A DNA stretch of 35,101 nucleotides from an uncultured Oscillospiraceae bacterium (GTDB taxonomy: Bacteria > Bacillota > Clostridia > Oscillospirales > Oscillospiraceae). The notes beneath the pieces were generated by a model. It searched no databases and was not told the DNA's origin. It saw only the letters and a list, made by a program, of their open reading frames with translations. Shown one piece after another: positions 35,060 to 35,101 of the stretch (its first letter is position 1; every line of letters starts with the position of its first letter). Made by a program: the position numbers and the translations under genes. Location of the stretch: assembly GCA_947629975.1 (NCBI GenBank), contig CANRFU010000010.1, positions 1 through 35,101 on the forward strand. The letters run 5' to 3'.

Positions 35060-35101
35060 GAAAAGAGGTTATACCGATAAAGGTGAAAAAACTCCTAATG
35101 T

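Noticed and set aside
1-35101. CRISPR arrays, rRNA or tRNA genes
   Set aside because: No regularly spaced direct repeats of CRISPR type and no rRNA or cloverleaf-like tRNA sequence noticed by eye; not computationally scanned.

Overview
The window appears to come from a high-GC gut Firmicute (Oscillospiraceae-like; inferred from gene content and composition, not searched). It has two parts. (A) Bases 1 to ~4820 are AT-richer and look like the edge of an integrative or plasmid-like element: a SAM-methyltransferase-like gene, a large HEPN + zinc-ribbon protein, an ArpU-like protein, and a RepA_N-type initiator with internal iteron-like repeats. This part ends abruptly in the first 11 codons of an AbrB/SpoVT-type gene. 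(B) Bases ~4820 to 35101 are GC-rich chromosome. They contain: an apparent operon of SLC13 transporter, thioredoxin reductase, thioredoxin and signal-peptide-less aryl-sulfate sulfotransferase, with a divergent Crp/Fnr regulator; an 8-gene operon asrABC, siroheme synthesis, FecBCD-type ABC transporter, with a LysR regulator and recurring operator-like motifs; an MBL-fold hydrolase; a DUF1537 kinase / PdxA2 / GntP acid-sugar cluster; an SDR with an atypical FabI-like loop; a TldD/TldE pair; an ECF sigma with an RsgI-like anti-sigma carrying PepSY repeats; an M16C protease; a DtxR/MntR-like regulator; and a small P-loop protein. The leads I rate highest are the AssT-thioredoxin-transporter operon, the HEPN protein on the mobile element, the repeated LysR-type operator motif around asr/lysR, and the ECF/RsgI/PepSY signalling pair. 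All functional calls come from reading motifs by eye; no database searches were run.
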